A DNA stretch of 64,000 bases from Ideonella sp. WA131b. GTDB lineage: Bacteria > Pseudomonadota > Gammaproteobacteria > Burkholderiales > Burkholderiaceae_C. Made by a program: the position numbers and the translations under genes. Positions 49,310-59,412 of the stretch are shown here, one piece after another. The notes beneath the pieces are model-generated. The model did no database searches and was not told where the DNA came from. It saw only the letters and a list, made by a program, of their open reading frames with translations. The number at the start of each line of letters is the position of its first letter. Positions within the stretch are counted from its first letter, which is position 1. The DNA lies in contig JAGTJW010000001.1 of assembly GCA_023657425.1 (NCBI GenBank), positions 1,922,001 to 1,986,000 on the forward strand. The letters run 5' to 3'.

Positions 49310-50638
49310 ATGACCGATCGCCCATCCCTATCCGACTGGCTCGCGCACTGCGCCGCCATGCACCCCAAGACCCTGGACCTGTCGCTGGAGCGCACGGTCC
49401 AGGTGGCCCGCGCCTTGGGCATCCACTTCGAAGTGCCCGTCATCACGGTGGCCGGCACCAACGGCAAGGGCAGCACCTGCGCCATGCTCGAGAGCATCCT
49501 GCGCCACGCCGGCTACCGCACCGGCCTGTACCAGAAGCCCGAGCTGGTGCGGTTCACCGAGCGCTGCAAGATCAACGGCCAAGCGGTCGACGAGGTGCTG
49601 CTGCTGCCCCACTTCGAGGCCGTGGAGCGCGCACGCGGCGACACCACGCTCACGCAGTTCGAGTTCACCACCCTGGCCATCGCGCGCTGCTTGTCGATGG
49701 CCGAGGTGGACGTCGTCATCCTCGAGGTCGGCCTGGGCGGGCGCTACGACAGCGTCAACGCCTTCGACTGCGACTGCGCCGTCATCACCAGCATCGACCT
49801 CGACCACATGGAGTGGCTGGGCCCCGACCGCGAGACCATTGGCCTGGAGAAGGCGCAGATCATGCGCCCCGGCCGCCCCTGCGTGGTGAGCGACCCGCTG
49901 CCGCCGGCCAGCGTGGTGGGTCACGGCGAGTCCATCGGCGCCGACCTGTGGCTGGTGGGCCGCGACTTCAACCACCAGGGCGACCGCCAGCAGTGGAGCT
50001 GGAACGGTCGCGGCCGCCGCTACAGCGGCATGGGCTATCCGGCGCTGCGCGGCGCCAACCAGCTGATCAACGCTTCCGGCGCCATCGCGGCGCTGATCGC
50101 ATTGAAGGACCGGCTGCCGATCAACGCCCAGGCCGTGCGCACGGGCCTGGCGCTGGTGGATCTGCCCGGCCGCTTCCAGATCGTGCCCGGCCAGCCCACG
50201 CTGGTGCTGGATGTGGCCCACAACCCGCAGTCGGTGGGCGCGCTGGCTGCCAACCTCGACGCGATGGGCTACTACCCACGGACGCACGCGGTCTTCGGTG
50301 CGATGGCCGACAAGGACATCCCGGCGCTCCTGGGCCGCATCGCTGCGCTGGTGGACAGCTGGCATCTGTGTCCCTTGCCCAGCGCGCGTTCGGCGAAGCT
50401 CGACGACCTCGTGGCGATGGTGGGCGCCGCGGCCGCAGGGCGCATCGGCGGCACACCCGCGGTGCACCGGCATGGCGATCCTGCCGCGGCCCTGGCGGCC
50501 GCCGTGGCCGCGGCCGACCCCGCCGATAGAATCGTCGTTTTCGGGTCGTTCTACACGGTGGGCGGCGTGCTCAAGGCGGGCCTGCCGCGGCTCGGCGCCC
50601 CGCACGCCGCACCGCCATCGGCACCCACACCCGGCTGA
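49310..50638 (+). CDS. folC: Folylpolyglutamate/dihydrofolate synthase
   Basis: A 442-residue Mur-ligase-fold enzyme that forms dihydrofolate and adds glutamates. The P-loop is VAGTNGKGSTCAMLESIL, followed by GYRTGLYQKPELVRFTERCKING; VVILEVGLGGRYDSVNAFDCD is the Mg-binding region; VLDVAHNPQSVGAL marks the C-terminal domain. The start ATG 49310 lies close behind a hairpin. A SPOR gene follows after 29 bases. Confidence 0.96.
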   Translation: MTDRPSLSDWLAHCAAMHPKTLDLSLERTVQVARALGIHFEVPVITVAGTNGKGSTCAMLESILRHAGYRTGLYQKPELVRFTERCKINGQAVDEVLLLPHFEAVERARGDTTLTQFEFTTLAIARCLSMAEVDVVILEVGLGGRYDSVNAFDCDCAVITSIDLDHMEWLGPDRETIGLEKAQIMRPGRPCVVSDPLPPASVVGHGESIGADLWLVGRDFNHQGDRQQWSWNGRGRRYSGMGYPALRGANQLINASGAIAALIALKDRLPINAQAVRTGLALVDLPGRFQIVPGQPTLVLDVAHNPQSVGALAANLDAMGYYPRTHAVFGAMADKDIPALLGRIAALVDSWHLCPLPSARSAKLDDLVAMVGAAAAGRIGGTPAVHRHGDPAAALAAAVAAADPADRIVVFGSFYTVGGVLKAGLPRLGAPHAAPPSAPTPG

Positions 50639-50667
50639 TCCGGCCCCGAATCCCCGCCCCAGACCGC

Positions 50668-51411
50668 ATGCGACTGCCGTTCTTCCGCGCCAAGGACACG
50701 GCCTCCGAGCCCACACCGCCGCAACGGCCGAAGCGTTCCTCGGGTGCACCACCGCCGCCCGACGACGCCACCATCGCTGCTGCGCGCACGCAGGCGCGGC
50801 GCCGGCTGGTGGGGGCGGTGCTGCTGCTGACGGTGGGCGTGATCGGCTTCCCGCTGCTTTTCGAGACCCAGCCCCGGCCGCTGCCGCGGGACACGCCGAT
50901 CGTGCTCTCGGCCGAGGCCCAGGCCGCCCGTGCTGCGGCCACGCCCGTGGCGCCGCCGCCCTTGGTGCCCGCCGACGCTGGCGTGGAGCCGGTGGCGCCG
51001 GGCCTGGCCGCCAACGCGGCATCCCAGCCGGCGGCCGCGGCAACGGCGGCTGTGAAGCCGCCGACCGCCGTCCCGGCCGCATCGAAGCCGACCGCCTCGA
51101 AACCCACCGCGTCCGCCGCGCCCCCGCCCGCAAGCCCCGCCGCACGCGCCTCGGCCCCGACTGCCGCGCCCAAGGCTGCCGCTGGCCGTTGGATCGTGCA
51201 GGTCGGGGCCTACAACGACATGGAGCGCCTGCGCGCCGCCCGCGCCAAGCTGCAGTTGCTGGGCTATGCCAGCTACACGCAGGACGTCGACTCGCCCACT
51301 GGCAAGCGCACCCGCGTGCGTGTGGGCCCGTTCAAGAGCCGCGCCGAGGCCGACGCGGTGGCCGCCCGCGTCAAGGCTGCCGGCCTGCAGGCCGCGGTGC
51401 TGGCGCCCTGA
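50668..51411 (+). CDS. SPOR-domain (DedD-like) membrane protein
   Basis: A 247-residue protein: short cytoplasmic part, one membrane helix (RRLVGAVLLLTVGVIGFPLLF), a Pro/Ala linker of about 100 residues, and a C-terminal SPOR domain (GRWIVQVGAYNDMERLRAARAKLQLLGY, KRTRVRVGPFKSRAEADAVAARVKAAGL). SPOR domains bind septal peptidoglycan stripped of peptides. It fits the DedD type of cell-division protein and sits in the folC-SPOR-cvpA-purF order of E. coli and Burkholderiales. Confidence 0.93.
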   Translation: MRLPFFRAKDTASEPTPPQRPKRSSGAPPPPDDATIAAARTQARRRLVGAVLLLTVGVIGFPLLFETQPRPLPRDTPIVLSAEAQAARAAATPVAPPPLVPADAGVEPVAPGLAANAASQPAAAATAAVKPPTAVPAASKPTASKPTASAAPPPASPAARASAPTAAPKAAAGRWIVQVGAYNDMERLRAARAKLQLLGYASYTQDVDSPTGKRTRVRVGPFKSRAEADAVAARVKAAGLQAAVLAP

Positions 51412-51423
51412 TTCACCCCGGCC

Positions 51424-51927
51424 ATGACGCTGCCGGACCTCGGCTTCGTCGACTGGGCCTTGCTGGGGGTGCTGGCAGCGTCGGTGGTGGTGGGTCTCGT
51501 CCGCGGTTTTGTGTTTGAACTGCTGTCGCTGGCAGGCTGGCTGGTGGCCTGGTTTGCCGCCCAGTGGGGCTCGCCGCAGCTGGCGCCGCACTTGCCGGTG
51601 GGCACACCGGGCTCGGGACTGAATGCCGGGGTGTCCTTCGCGCTGGCCTTCGTGGTCGCGCTGCTGGCCTGGGCGCTGCTGGCGCGGCTGGTGCGCCTCC
51701 TGATCCATGCCACGCCGCTCTCCATCCCCGACCGGCTGCTGGGCGCGCTGTTCGGTGCTCTGCGCGGCGGCGTGCTGCTGCTGGCGCTGGCCACCGTGCT
51801 GGCGCTCACGCCGGCCTCACAATCGGCGGCGTGGCAGGGCTCGCACGGTGCGCGCTGGCTGCACCAGGGCCTGGCGGCGCTGAAGCCGCTGCTGCCCGAG
51901 GCCGTTTCCCGGCACATCCGAACCTGA
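51424..51927 (+). CDS. cvpA: CvpA family membrane protein
   Basis: A 167-residue inner-membrane protein with four hydrophobic stretches. The family start [36 protein letters not shown] and the later [25 protein letters not shown] match. In E. coli CvpA is needed for colicin V production and for normal envelope function; here the position directly before purF is the typical arrangement. PurF starts 11 bases later. Confidence 0.92.
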   Translation: MTLPDLGFVDWALLGVLAASVVVGLVRGFVFELLSLAGWLVAWFAAQWGSPQLAPHLPVGTPGSGLNAGVSFALAFVVALLAWALLARLVRLLIHATPLSIPDRLLGALFGALRGGVLLLALATVLALTPASQSAAWQGSHGARWLHQGLAALKPLLPEAVSRHIRT

Positions 51928-51937
51928 GGCTTCCACC

Positions 51938-53476
51938 ATGTGCGGCATCGTCGGCGCGATCGCCACCGGCCCCGTCAACCAGCTGATCTACGACGCACTC
52001 CTGCTGCTGCAGCACCGTGGGCAGGACGCGGCCGGCATCGTCACCATGCAGGGCACCAAGTGCTACATGCACAAGGCGCGTGGCATGGTCCGGGACATCT
52101 TCCGCACCCGCAACATGCGCGCGCTGCCGGGCCAGGTGGGCCTGGGCCAGGTGCGCTACCCCACGGCCGGCAACGCCTACAGCGAAGAGGAGGCGCAGCC
52201 CTTCTACGTCAACGCGCCCTACGGCATCGTGCTCGTGCACAACGGCAACCTCACCAACGCGCAGGCGCTGAAGGAGGAGCTGTTCGACATCGACCGCCGC
52301 CACATCAACACCGAGAGCGACACCGAGGTGCTGATCAACGTGCTGGCGCACGAGCTGGAGCTGGTGGCGCGCGACCTGCCGCTGATGCCCGAACACGTGT
52401 TCAAGGCCGTGGCCGGCGTGCACCGGCGCGTGAAGGGCAGCTACGCCGTCATCGCGCTGATCGCCGGGCACGGGCTGCTGGCCTTCCGCGACCCCTTCGG
52501 CATCCGCCCGCTGTGCTTTGGCGACGCGCTCAGCGACAGCGGGCGCGAATTCATGGTGGCCAGCGAGTCCGTGGCGTTGGAGGGCACCGGCCACCGCCTC
52601 GTGCGCGACCTCGCCCCTGGCGAGGCGCTCTACATCGATCTGCAAGGCCAGGTGCACACCCGCCCCTGCGCCGACCACCCGAGCCTGAACCCCTGCATCT
52701 TCGAGTACGTGTACCTGGCGCGCCCCGACAGCGTGCTCGACGGCATCAGCGTCTACCAGGCGAGGTTGAACCTGGGCGAGACGCTGGCGCAGCGCGTCAT
52801 CAACACGCTGCCGCCCAGCGAGATCGACGTCGTCATCCCCATCCCCGAGAGCAGCCGCCCGAGCGCGATGCAGCTCGCGCACCGGCTGGGCAAGCCCTAC
52901 CGCGAGGGCTTCGTCAAGAACCGCTACGTCGGCCGCACCTTCATCATGCCCGGGCAGTCGGTGCGCAAGAAGAGCGTGCGCCAGAAGCTCAACGCCATCG
53001 GCGTGGAGTTCCGAGGCCGCAACGTGCTGCTGGTGGACGACAGCATCGTGCGCGGCACCACCAGCAAGGAGATCGTCCAGATGGCGCGCGAGGCCGGCGC
53101 GCGCAAGGTCTACATGGCCAGTGCCGCGCCGCCGGTGCGGCACCCCAACGTCTACGGCATCGACATGCCGACGAAGGAAGAGCTCATCGCCCACGGCCGC
53201 ACGCTGGAGGAGATCCGCGCCTTCATTGGCGCCGACGCGCTGGTCTACCAGGACGTCGATGCGATGAAGCGCGTGGTGGCGGCGCTCAACCCCAAGGTCC
53301 AGGGCTTCGAGGCCAGCTGCTTCGATGGCCGCTACATCACCGGCGACGTGACCGAAGACGAGTTCGAGGCGCTGCGGGCGCAGCGCCAGCTGCAGTTCGA
53401 CGAAACCGAGCCGGATGGCGACGGCGAAGGCCGCTCGCGCCTGGCGCTGCAGCAGGGCCCGGGGGAGCGCGCATGA
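51938..53476 (+). CDS. purF: Amidophosphoribosyltransferase
   Basis: A 512-residue enzyme for the first committed step of purine synthesis. The N-terminal nucleophile Cys2 is in MCGIVGAI, so no propeptide is needed. The glutaminase part has [12 protein letters not shown] and HNGNLTNA; the phosphoribosyltransferase part has the PRPP loop [18 protein letters not shown]-terminal residues after about 465 are polar and variable. It overlaps metZ by four bases (ATGA), so the two are translationally coupled. Confidence 0.98.
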   Translation: MCGIVGAIATGPVNQLIYDALLLLQHRGQDAAGIVTMQGTKCYMHKARGMVRDIFRTRNMRALPGQVGLGQVRYPTAGNAYSEEEAQPFYVNAPYGIVLVHNGNLTNAQALKEELFDIDRRHINTESDTEVLINVLAHELELVARDLPLMPEHVFKAVAGVHRRVKGSYAVIALIAGHGLLAFRDPFGIRPLCFGDALSDSGREFMVASESVALEGTGHRLVRDLAPGEALYIDLQGQVHTRPCADHPSLNPCIFEYVYLARPDSVLDGISVYQARLNLGETLAQRVINTLPPSEIDVVIPIPESSRPSAMQLAHRLGKPYREGFVKNRYVGRTFIMPGQSVRKKSVRQKLNAIGVEFRGRNVLLVDDSIVRGTTSKEIVQMAREAGARKVYMASAAPPVRHPNVYGIDMPTKEELIAHGRTLEEIRAFIGADALVYQDVDAMKRVVAALNPKVQGFEASCFDGRYITGDVTEDEFEALRAQRQLQFDETEPDGDGEGRSRLALQQGPGERA

Positions 53477-54678
53477 TTCCGAAGAAACACTTCGCGCCCG
53501 GCACGCGCCGCGCCACGCTGGCGGTGCGTGAGGGTCTGCCCCCATCGCCCTGGGGCGAGAACAGCGAGGCCCTGTTCCTCACCAGCTGCTTCGTGCACCC
53601 CGACGCTGCCACCGCCGCGCGGCGCTTCGCCAACGAGGAAGACGCCTTCGTCTACAGCCGCTTCTCCAACCCCAGCGTCACCATCATGGAGCGGCGGCTG
53701 GCGGCGCTGGAGGGCACCAGCGGCTGCATCGGCACCAGCAGCGGCATGGGCGCCATCCTGCTGATGTTCATGGGCCTGCTGAAGGCTGGCGATCACGTGG
53801 TGTGCTCGGGCAGCGTGTTCGGCGCCACGATCAAGCTGCTGCAGGGCGAGTTCGGCAAGTTCGGCGTCGAGAGCACGTTCGTGAGCCAGACCGAGGTGGC
53901 CGAGTGGAAGGCCGCGATGCGCCCGACGACGAAGCTGCTGTTCGCCGAGACGCCCACGAACCCAAGCTGCGAAGTGTGCGACATCCAGGCGCTTGCCGAC
54001 ATCGCCCACGAGGCCGGCGCGCTGCTGGCGGTGGACAACTGCCTGTGCTCGCCCGCGCTGCAGCGGCCAGTGGAGTTCGGCGCCGACATCGTCATGCACT
54101 CCGGCACCAAGTTCCTCGACGGCCAGGGCCGCGTCAATGCCGGCGCACTGTGCGCTGACGAAGCGCTGATCAACGAGAAGTTCGTGCCCGTGATGCGCAG
54201 CGCCGGCATGAGCCTGAGCCCGTTCAATGCCTGGGTCGTGGCCAAGGGCCTGGAGACGCTGGACGTGCGTGTGAAGGCGCAGAGCGCCGCCACGCTGCGG
54301 CTGGCGCAGTGGCTGGAGGCCCACCCGGCGGTGGCGCGTGTGTACCACCCCGGCCTGGCCTCGCACCCTCAGCATGCCCTGGCGATGCGGCAGCAGCACG
54401 GCGAGGGCGGGGCGGTGCTGAGCTTCGACGTCAAAGGCGGCCGCGAGGCCGCGTTCTCGGTGATCGACGCCACCGAGCTGTGCAGCATCGCGGCCAACTT
54501 TGGCGACGTGCGCAGCATCATCACCCACCCCGCCAGCACCACGCACGGGCGGCTCACCGCGGCCCAGCGCACCGCCGCCGGCATCGGCGAAGGCATGATC
54601 CGCCTGGGCGTGGGCCTCGAAGACCTCGACGACCTGAGGACCGACCTCGATCGCGGTCTGTCGGCGCTCGCGCGCTGA
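53473..54678 (+). CDS. metZ: O-succinylhomoserine sulfhydrylase
   Basis: A 401-residue PLP enzyme of the Cys/Met family making homocysteine directly from sulfide. The PLP lysine lies in [22 protein letters not shown], and [35 protein letters not shown] with [11 protein letters not shown] is characteristic of MetZ. The alternative, cystathionine gamma-synthase, is less likely given the PurF-MetZ arrangement and the RVNAG sequence. The start overlaps the end of purF. Confidence 0.94.
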   Translation: MIPKKHFAPGTRRATLAVREGLPPSPWGENSEALFLTSCFVHPDAATAARRFANEEDAFVYSRFSNPSVTIMERRLAALEGTSGCIGTSSGMGAILLMFMGLLKAGDHVVCSGSVFGATIKLLQGEFGKFGVESTFVSQTEVAEWKAAMRPTTKLLFAETPTNPSCEVCDIQALADIAHEAGALLAVDNCLCSPALQRPVEFGADIVMHSGTKFLDGQGRVNAGALCADEALINEKFVPVMRSAGMSLSPFNAWVVAKGLETLDVRVKAQSAATLRLAQWLEAHPAVARVYHPGLASHPQHALAMRQQHGEGGAVLSFDVKGGREAAFSVIDATELCSIAANFGDVRSIITHPASTTHGRLTAAQRTAAGIGEGMIRLGVGLEDLDDLRTDLDRGLSALAR

Positions 54679-54696
54679 CACCGCCGGCCCACCCCC

Positions 54697-56148
54697 ATGA
54701 CGCTCAACCGACCCGTCCGCACCCGCATTGCCCCGTCGCCCACCGGCTATTTGCACCTCGGCACGGCGCGCACCGCGCTGTACTCCTGGGCCTACGCGCG
54801 CCACCACGGCGGCAGCTTCGTGCTGCGCATCGAAGACACCGATGTCGCGCGCTCCACGCAGGCGTCGGTGGACCAGATCCTCGAGAGCATGCGCTGGCTG
54901 GGCCTGGCCCACGACGAGGGCCCGTTCTTCCAGATGCAGCGCCTGGAGCGCTACCACCAGGTGGTGGAGCAACTCATCGCGCAGGGCCTGGCCTACCGCT
55001 GCTACGCCACGCCCGAGGAGCTCGATGCCATGCGCGAGGCGCAGCGCGCGCGCGGCGACAAGACGCTGTACGACCGCCGCTGGCGCCCCGAGCCCGGCAA
55101 AGTGTTGCCGGTTCCCCCCGAAGGTGTGCAACCTGTCGTGCGCTTCGCCAACCCGGTGGACGGCGCCGTCACCTGGGACGACCTTGTCAAGGGCCTGATC
55201 ACCATCCGCAACGAGGAGATCGACGACCTGATCATCCTTCGGCCTGCACCCGACAACGCGCCGGCTGGCCCCGCCGCGTGGGGGGTACCCACCTACAACT
55301 TCGCCGTCGTCGTCGACGACATGGACATGGGCATCACGCACGTGTTTCGTGGTGACGAGCACATCAACAATACGCCCTGGCAGATCAACCTGTGGCACGC
55401 CATCGGCGGCCCGGGCGTGCAGCTGCCCTTCTTCGGCCACTGCCCGGTGATCCTGGGCGAGGACGGCAGCAAGCTCAGCAAGCGCCGCGGCGCGGTCAGC
55501 GTCACGGCCTACAAGGACGCCGGCTACCTGCCCGAGGCCATGCTCAACTACCTGGCTCGCCTGGGTTGGAGCCATGGCGACGACGAGCTGTTCACGCTGG
55601 GGCAGATGGTGCAGTGGTTCGATGGCAGCCATCTGGCCAGGAGCCCCGCGCAGTGGGATCCCGCCAAGCTGGCCTGGGTGAACGCGCACCACCTGAAGCA
55701 GGCGCCCGATGATCGGCTGGCTGGCTTGGCGCGTGAGCAGCTGGCAACGCGCGGTGTGGCGACTGACGACCTGGCGTTGCTGGCGTGCGCCGCGGCTCTC
55801 TTCAAGGAGCGCTGCAGCACCGTGGTGGAACTGGCCGACTGGTGCGAGATGCTGTTCGTGGCTCTCACTCCGCCCGAGGCCGAACTCGCCGCGCACGTGA
55901 CCGACGCGGTCAAGCCCGGCCTGCGTGCGCTGCGCGAGCGTCTCGCCGACGAGGCCCTCACGCCTTGGGACAAGGCCGGCATCGCCGCCGCCATCAAGGC
56001 CGTGCTGGCCGAGTGCGGCCTGAAGATGCCGCAACTGGCACCGGCCGTGCGTGTGCTGGTGTGCGGCCGCTCGCAGACACCGAGCATTGACGCCGTCCTG
56101 GCGCTCTTTGCACGGCCGCGCGTGCTGGCCGCGCTGCAGCATGTCTGA
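54697..56148 (+). CDS. gltX: Glutamyl-tRNA synthetase
   Basis: A 483-residue class I synthetase charging tRNA-Glu. The HIGH-type motif is APSPTGYLHLGTARTAL, the KMSKS-type motif is DGSKLSKRRGAVSV near residue 258, and LRIEDTDVARST and FRGDEHINNTPWQ are standard. The C-terminal anticodon-binding helices follow to residue 483. A tRNA-Glu gene lies about 175 bases downstream on the same strand, next to tRNA-Ala and tRNA-Asp, though gltX is probably transcribed with the upstream genes. Confidence 0.97.
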   Translation: MTLNRPVRTRIAPSPTGYLHLGTARTALYSWAYARHHGGSFVLRIEDTDVARSTQASVDQILESMRWLGLAHDEGPFFQMQRLERYHQVVEQLIAQGLAYRCYATPEELDAMREAQRARGDKTLYDRRWRPEPGKVLPVPPEGVQPVVRFANPVDGAVTWDDLVKGLITIRNEEIDDLIILRPAPDNAPAGPAAWGVPTYNFAVVVDDMDMGITHVFRGDEHINNTPWQINLWHAIGGPGVQLPFFGHCPVILGEDGSKLSKRRGAVSVTAYKDAGYLPEAMLNYLARLGWSHGDDELFTLGQMVQWFDGSHLARSPAQWDPAKLAWVNAHHLKQAPDDRLAGLAREQLATRGVATDDLALLACAAALFKERCSTVVELADWCEMLFVALTPPEAELAAHVTDAVKPGLRALRERLADEALTPWDKAGIAAAIKAVLAECGLKMPQLAPAVRVLVCGRSQTPSIDAVLALFARPRVLAALQHV

Positions 56149-56157
56149 AACCTGGGC

Positions 56158-56163
56158 TATACT
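56158..56163 (+). promoter_or_regulatory. Candidate -10 element of the tRNA operon
   Basis: TATACT lies 49 bases before the first tRNA, immediately after gltX. A good -35 match at the usual spacing is not seen, so this is tentative. Confidence 0.4.
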
Positions 56164-56212
56164 CTAGGGCTCTGTTTGGACAGCACCGAGTCTTCGGGTA
56201 CGAAAGTGCAAC

Positions 56213-56288
<76 letters not shown>

Positions 56289-56324
56289 ACCAAGATGCGG
56301 CTCTGTTCAGACGGAACCAGTCCT

Positions 56325-56400
56325 GTCCCCTTCGTCTAGAGGCCTAGGACACCACCCTTTCACGGTGATTACAGGGGTTCGAATCCCCTAGGGGACGCCA
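56325..56400 (+). tRNA. tRNA-Glu (TTC)
   Basis: A 76-nt gene with CCA encoded. The acceptor stem GTCCCCT pairs with AGGGGAC; the anticodon loop CTTTCAC gives anticodon TTC; the T-arm is AGGGGTTCGAATCCCCT. It is close to gltX, whose product charges it. Confidence 0.97.
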
Positions 56401-56488
56401 AGTTGGTCGGGGGGCGGCAACGCAGCTCGATGGCACTTGGGACAGCGATTCAAGGCGTACAGCGCCTGAATTCCTGGCCAAAGCCGCT

Positions 56489-56565
56489 GGAGTGGTAGTT
56501 CAGTTGGTTAGAATACCGGCCTGTCACGCCGGGGGTCGCGGGTTCGAGCCCCGTCCACTCCGCCA
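56489..56565 (+). tRNA. tRNA-Asp (GTC)
   Basis: A 77-nt gene with CCA encoded. The acceptor GGAGTGG pairs with CCACTCC; the anticodon stem CCGGC/GCCGG encloses CTGTCAC, giving anticodon GTC. Confidence 0.97.
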
Positions 56566-56575
56566 AGCATTTCGA

Positions 56576-56608
56576 AGCCACCGCATGCATCATGCGGTGG
56601 CTTTTTTC
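56576..56608 (+). terminator. Rho-independent terminator of the tRNA operon
   Basis: AGCCACCGCATG (56576-56587) and CATGCGGTGGCT (56591-56602) form a perfect 12-bp stem with a 3-base loop, followed by a run of six T. Confidence 0.95.
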
Positions 56609-56662
56609 TTGCCCAGGCGCGGCACAGGCAAGATCCGAAACACCGAACCGGAGACACGCACC

Positions 56663-58099
56663 ATGGCCCAACACTTCATCGCCGGGCAGTGGGTCGCATC
56701 ATCCAGCGGCGAGACGCTGCCGGTGATCGACCCCGCCACCGGCCAGCCCTTCGATGAAATCCCGCGCGGCACTGCGGCCGACATCGACGCCGCCGTATCG
56801 GCTGCGCGCGCTGCACGCAACGGCGCCTGGGGCCGCATGACGGCCACCGAGCGTGGCCGCATCCTGATGCGCATGAGCGCGCTCATCCTCGAGCGCCAGG
56901 AGTCGCTGGCACAGCTGGAAGCGCGCGACACCGGCAAGCCGATGAGCCAGGCGCGCAACGACATCGTCGTGGCCGCGCGCTACTGCGAGTTCTACGGCGG
57001 CGCCGCCGACAAGCTGCATGGCGAGCACCTGCCCTACCTGAACGACTTCCAGGTCGTCGTCGTGCACGAGCCCTATGGCGTGACGGCGCACATCCTGCCC
57101 TGGAACTACCCGGCGCAGATGTTCGGCCGCTCGGTCGTGCCGGCGCTGGCCACCGGCAACGCCGCCGTGCTCAAGCCCAGCGAAGACGCCTGCATGACGC
57201 CGCTGGCCTTGTGCGGCATCGCCAAGGAAGCCGGGCTGCCGGACGGCGCGCTCAACGTCGTCTGCGGCCTCGGCGAGGAGGCCGGCGACGCACTGACGCA
57301 CCACCCGGACATCGACTTCGTCACCTTCACCGGCAGCCCCGAGGTCGGCACGATCGTGCAGAAGGCCGCCGCCGAGCGCACGCTGAAGTGCGTGCTCGAA
57401 CTCGGCGGCAAGAGCCCGCACCTGGTGTTCGAAGACGCCGATCTCGAGCGCGCCGCCACCTTCGTGATCAAGGCCATCACGCAGAACGCTGGCCAGACCT
57501 GCAGCGCCGGCAGCCGGCTGCTGGTGCAACGGAGCATCTACGAGCGCTTCGTGGCGATGGTGGCCGAGCGCTTCGCCCACACCCGCGCCGGCACGCCTGA
57601 GCAAGACCGCGACTGCGGCCCGCTGATCAACCGCGCCCAGCAGCAGCGGGTGCAGGGCTTCATCGACCGCGCCCGCGCCAGTGGCCTGCCGGTGCTGGCG
57701 CAGGGCCGCGTCGCCGACGGCGTGCACCCAGGCGGCTACTACGTGGCGCCCACGCTCTTCGGCCCGGTGCCGCGCCAGCACGAGCTGGCCTGCGACGAGG
57801 TCTTCGGCCCGGTGCTGAGTGCCATGCCCTTCGAGGACGAGGCCGATGCCATCGCGCTGGCCAACGCCACCGACTACGGCCTGATCGCTGCCGTCTGGAC
57901 ACGCGACGGCGGCCGCCAGACGCGCGTGGCGCGTGCCATGCACTGCGGGCAGGTCTACATCAACGCCTATGGTGCGGGCGGCGGCGTGGAGCTGCCGTTT
58001 GGTGGCGTCAAGCGCAGCGGCCACGGCCGCGAGAAGGGGTTTCTCGCCTTGCAGGAGTTCTGCACCGTGAAGACCATCGTGCAGTACCACGGGCCCTGA
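56663..58099 (+). CDS. Aldehyde dehydrogenase (betaine-aldehyde type)
   Basis: A 478-residue NAD(P)-dependent aldehyde dehydrogenase. Landmarks are ILPWNYPAQMFGRSVVPALATGNAAVLKPSEDA (cofactor binding), FTGSPEVGTIVQKAA, LELGGKSPHLVFEDADLE (general-base Glu), the catalytic Cys in AGQTCSAGSRLLV, and EVFGPVLSAMPF. The closest named subgroup I can suggest is betaine/gamma-aminobutyraldehyde-like, but specificity is not readable. An SDR gene follows 28 bases later, so the two probably form an oxidation pathway for an alcohol and its aldehyde, perhaps with the alcohol dehydrogenase at 59677. Confidence 0.93.
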   Translation: MAQHFIAGQWVASSSGETLPVIDPATGQPFDEIPRGTAADIDAAVSAARAARNGAWGRMTATERGRILMRMSALILERQESLAQLEARDTGKPMSQARNDIVVAARYCEFYGGAADKLHGEHLPYLNDFQVVVVHEPYGVTAHILPWNYPAQMFGRSVVPALATGNAAVLKPSEDACMTPLALCGIAKEAGLPDGALNVVCGLGEEAGDALTHHPDIDFVTFTGSPEVGTIVQKAAAERTLKCVLELGGKSPHLVFEDADLERAATFVIKAITQNAGQTCSAGSRLLVQRSIYERFVAMVAERFAHTRAGTPEQDRDCGPLINRAQQQRVQGFIDRARASGLPVLAQGRVADGVHPGGYYVAPTLFGPVPRQHELACDEVFGPVLSAMPFEDEADAIALANATDYGLIAAVWTRDGGRQTRVARAMHCGQVYINAYGAGGGVELPFGGVKRSGHGREKGFLALQEFCTVKTIVQYHGP

Positions 58100-58127
58100 A
58101 CCCGAAGCGCCCTCCAGGAGACAAGCC

Positions 58128-58880
58128 ATGAGACTGCTAAACAAGATCGCCATCGTCACCGGCGCCGCCAGCGGCTTTGGCGAAGGCATCGCGCGCCTCT
58201 TCGCGGCCGAAGGAGCCAAGGTGATGTTGGCCGACATCAACGGCGCCGGCGCGCAGGCCGTGGCCACCAGCATCGGCGCGCCGTCGATGGCCAACACTTG
58301 CGACGTCACGCAGCGCAGCGACATCGACTCGCTCGTGGCCGCCACGTGCCAGGCCTACGGCGGCCGCATCGACATCGTCGTCAACAACGCCGGCTGGACG
58401 CACCGGAACGGCCCGCTGCTCGATGTCGACGAGGCCACCTTCGACAAGGTGTATGCCGTCAACGTGAAGAGCATCTTCCACATGGTGCACGCGGTGGTGC
58501 CGCTGATGCGCCAGCAAAAGAGCGGCGTCATCCTCAACGTCGGCAGCACCGCCGGCATGCGGCCGCGGCCGGGCCTGACCTGGTACAACAGTTCCAAGGG
58601 CGCCGTGAACCTGATGAGCAAGTCGCTCGCGGTCGAGCTGGGGCCCGACAACATCCGCGTCAACGCCATCTGCCCGGTGATGGGCGTGACGGGGCTGCTC
58701 GAGCAGTTCATGGGCATGCCCGACACGCCCGAGAACCGCAAGAAGTTCCTCGCCACCATTCCGCTGGGCCGGCTGTCGACGCCGATGGACATCGCGAAGG
58801 CCGCGCTGTTTCTCGCCAGCGACGATGCCGAGTTCATCACCGGCGTGGAGTTCCCGGTGGACGGCGGCCGCACGGTCTGA
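58128..58880 (+). CDS. Short-chain dehydrogenase/reductase
   Basis: A 250-residue classical SDR: cofactor motif TGAASGFGEG, NNAGWT, catalytic Ser in LNVGSTAGMRP, and the Tyr-Lys pair in WYNSSKGAVNLMSKSLAVEL. The end FITGVEFPVDGGRTV is standard. The Asp in ADINGAG after the second strand favours NAD over NADP. It follows an aldehyde dehydrogenase gene and is likely cotranscribed with it. Beyond it lies an 800-bp repeat-rich region. Confidence 0.93.
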   Translation: MRLLNKIAIVTGAASGFGEGIARLFAAEGAKVMLADINGAGAQAVATSIGAPSMANTCDVTQRSDIDSLVAATCQAYGGRIDIVVNNAGWTHRNGPLLDVDEATFDKVYAVNVKSIFHMVHAVVPLMRQQKSGVILNVGSTAGMRPRPGLTWYNSSKGAVNLMSKSLAVELGPDNIRVNAICPVMGVTGLLEQFMGMPDTPENRKKFLATIPLGRLSTPMDIAKAALFLASDDAEFITGVEFPVDGGRTV

Positions 58881-59007
58881 GAGGCCCGCTCGCGCTGTGA
58901 GTCGCGCACGAAGTCCGTTGGTCTGTCGGCGCAGGTCGATGTCGGCTTCATGGTGAACGGGATTCACGTTGCCGGCCCTTTGCCGACGTACCTGCCGCGC
59001 CTCGACT

Positions 59008-59132
59008 CCGTTCGGGCTGACCCTGTCGAAGCGCTCCTCCCCGTTCGGGCTGAGCCTGTCGAAGCCCTCCCCTCCGTTCGGGCTGAACGTGTCGAGGTCC
59101 TCCCCTCCGTTCGGGCTGAGCCTGTCGAAGCC
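59008..59132 (+). repeat. Tandem 33-bp hairpin-repeat array (intergenic)
   Basis: Four forward units start at 59008, 59041, 59074 and 59107, exactly 33 bp apart. They show the same core as the arrays in meaB and pccA, but with more base differences and outside any gene. Confidence 0.95.
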
Positions 59133-59171
59133 TGGTGCCGTGCAAACACTCGCTCTCGACGCATCGCAGCG

Positions 59172-59412
59172 GCAAAGGGCTGTGCGGGCGGGTGCTGCGA
59201 CGTGAGTTGAAGCGGTCGGCCCTGTGGGCCGACTGCCCTGTGCTGCTCGAGTTCATGGCCCGCCGCAAAACTCGCTACGCGGGCTGCGCCCGCTGCGCTC
59301 GAACAGTTGCGGCGAGTCAGTTCACGAAGCGCGCTGCGCGCGCGGCCATGAACTCTGCGCTGCTCGGCGCTTCAAGATCACGCCGCAGCCCCCGCCCGCA
59401 CAGCCCTTTGCA
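59172..59412. repeat. About 240-bp imperfect palindromic element
   Basis: The left end GCAAAGGGCTGTGCGGGCGG recurs as its reverse complement at the right end, and inner pairs such as GAGTTCATGGCC against GGCCATGAACTC continue the fold. No protein frame is supported. It looks like a second MITE-type or long REP-type element, distinct from that at 40444. Confidence 0.75.
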
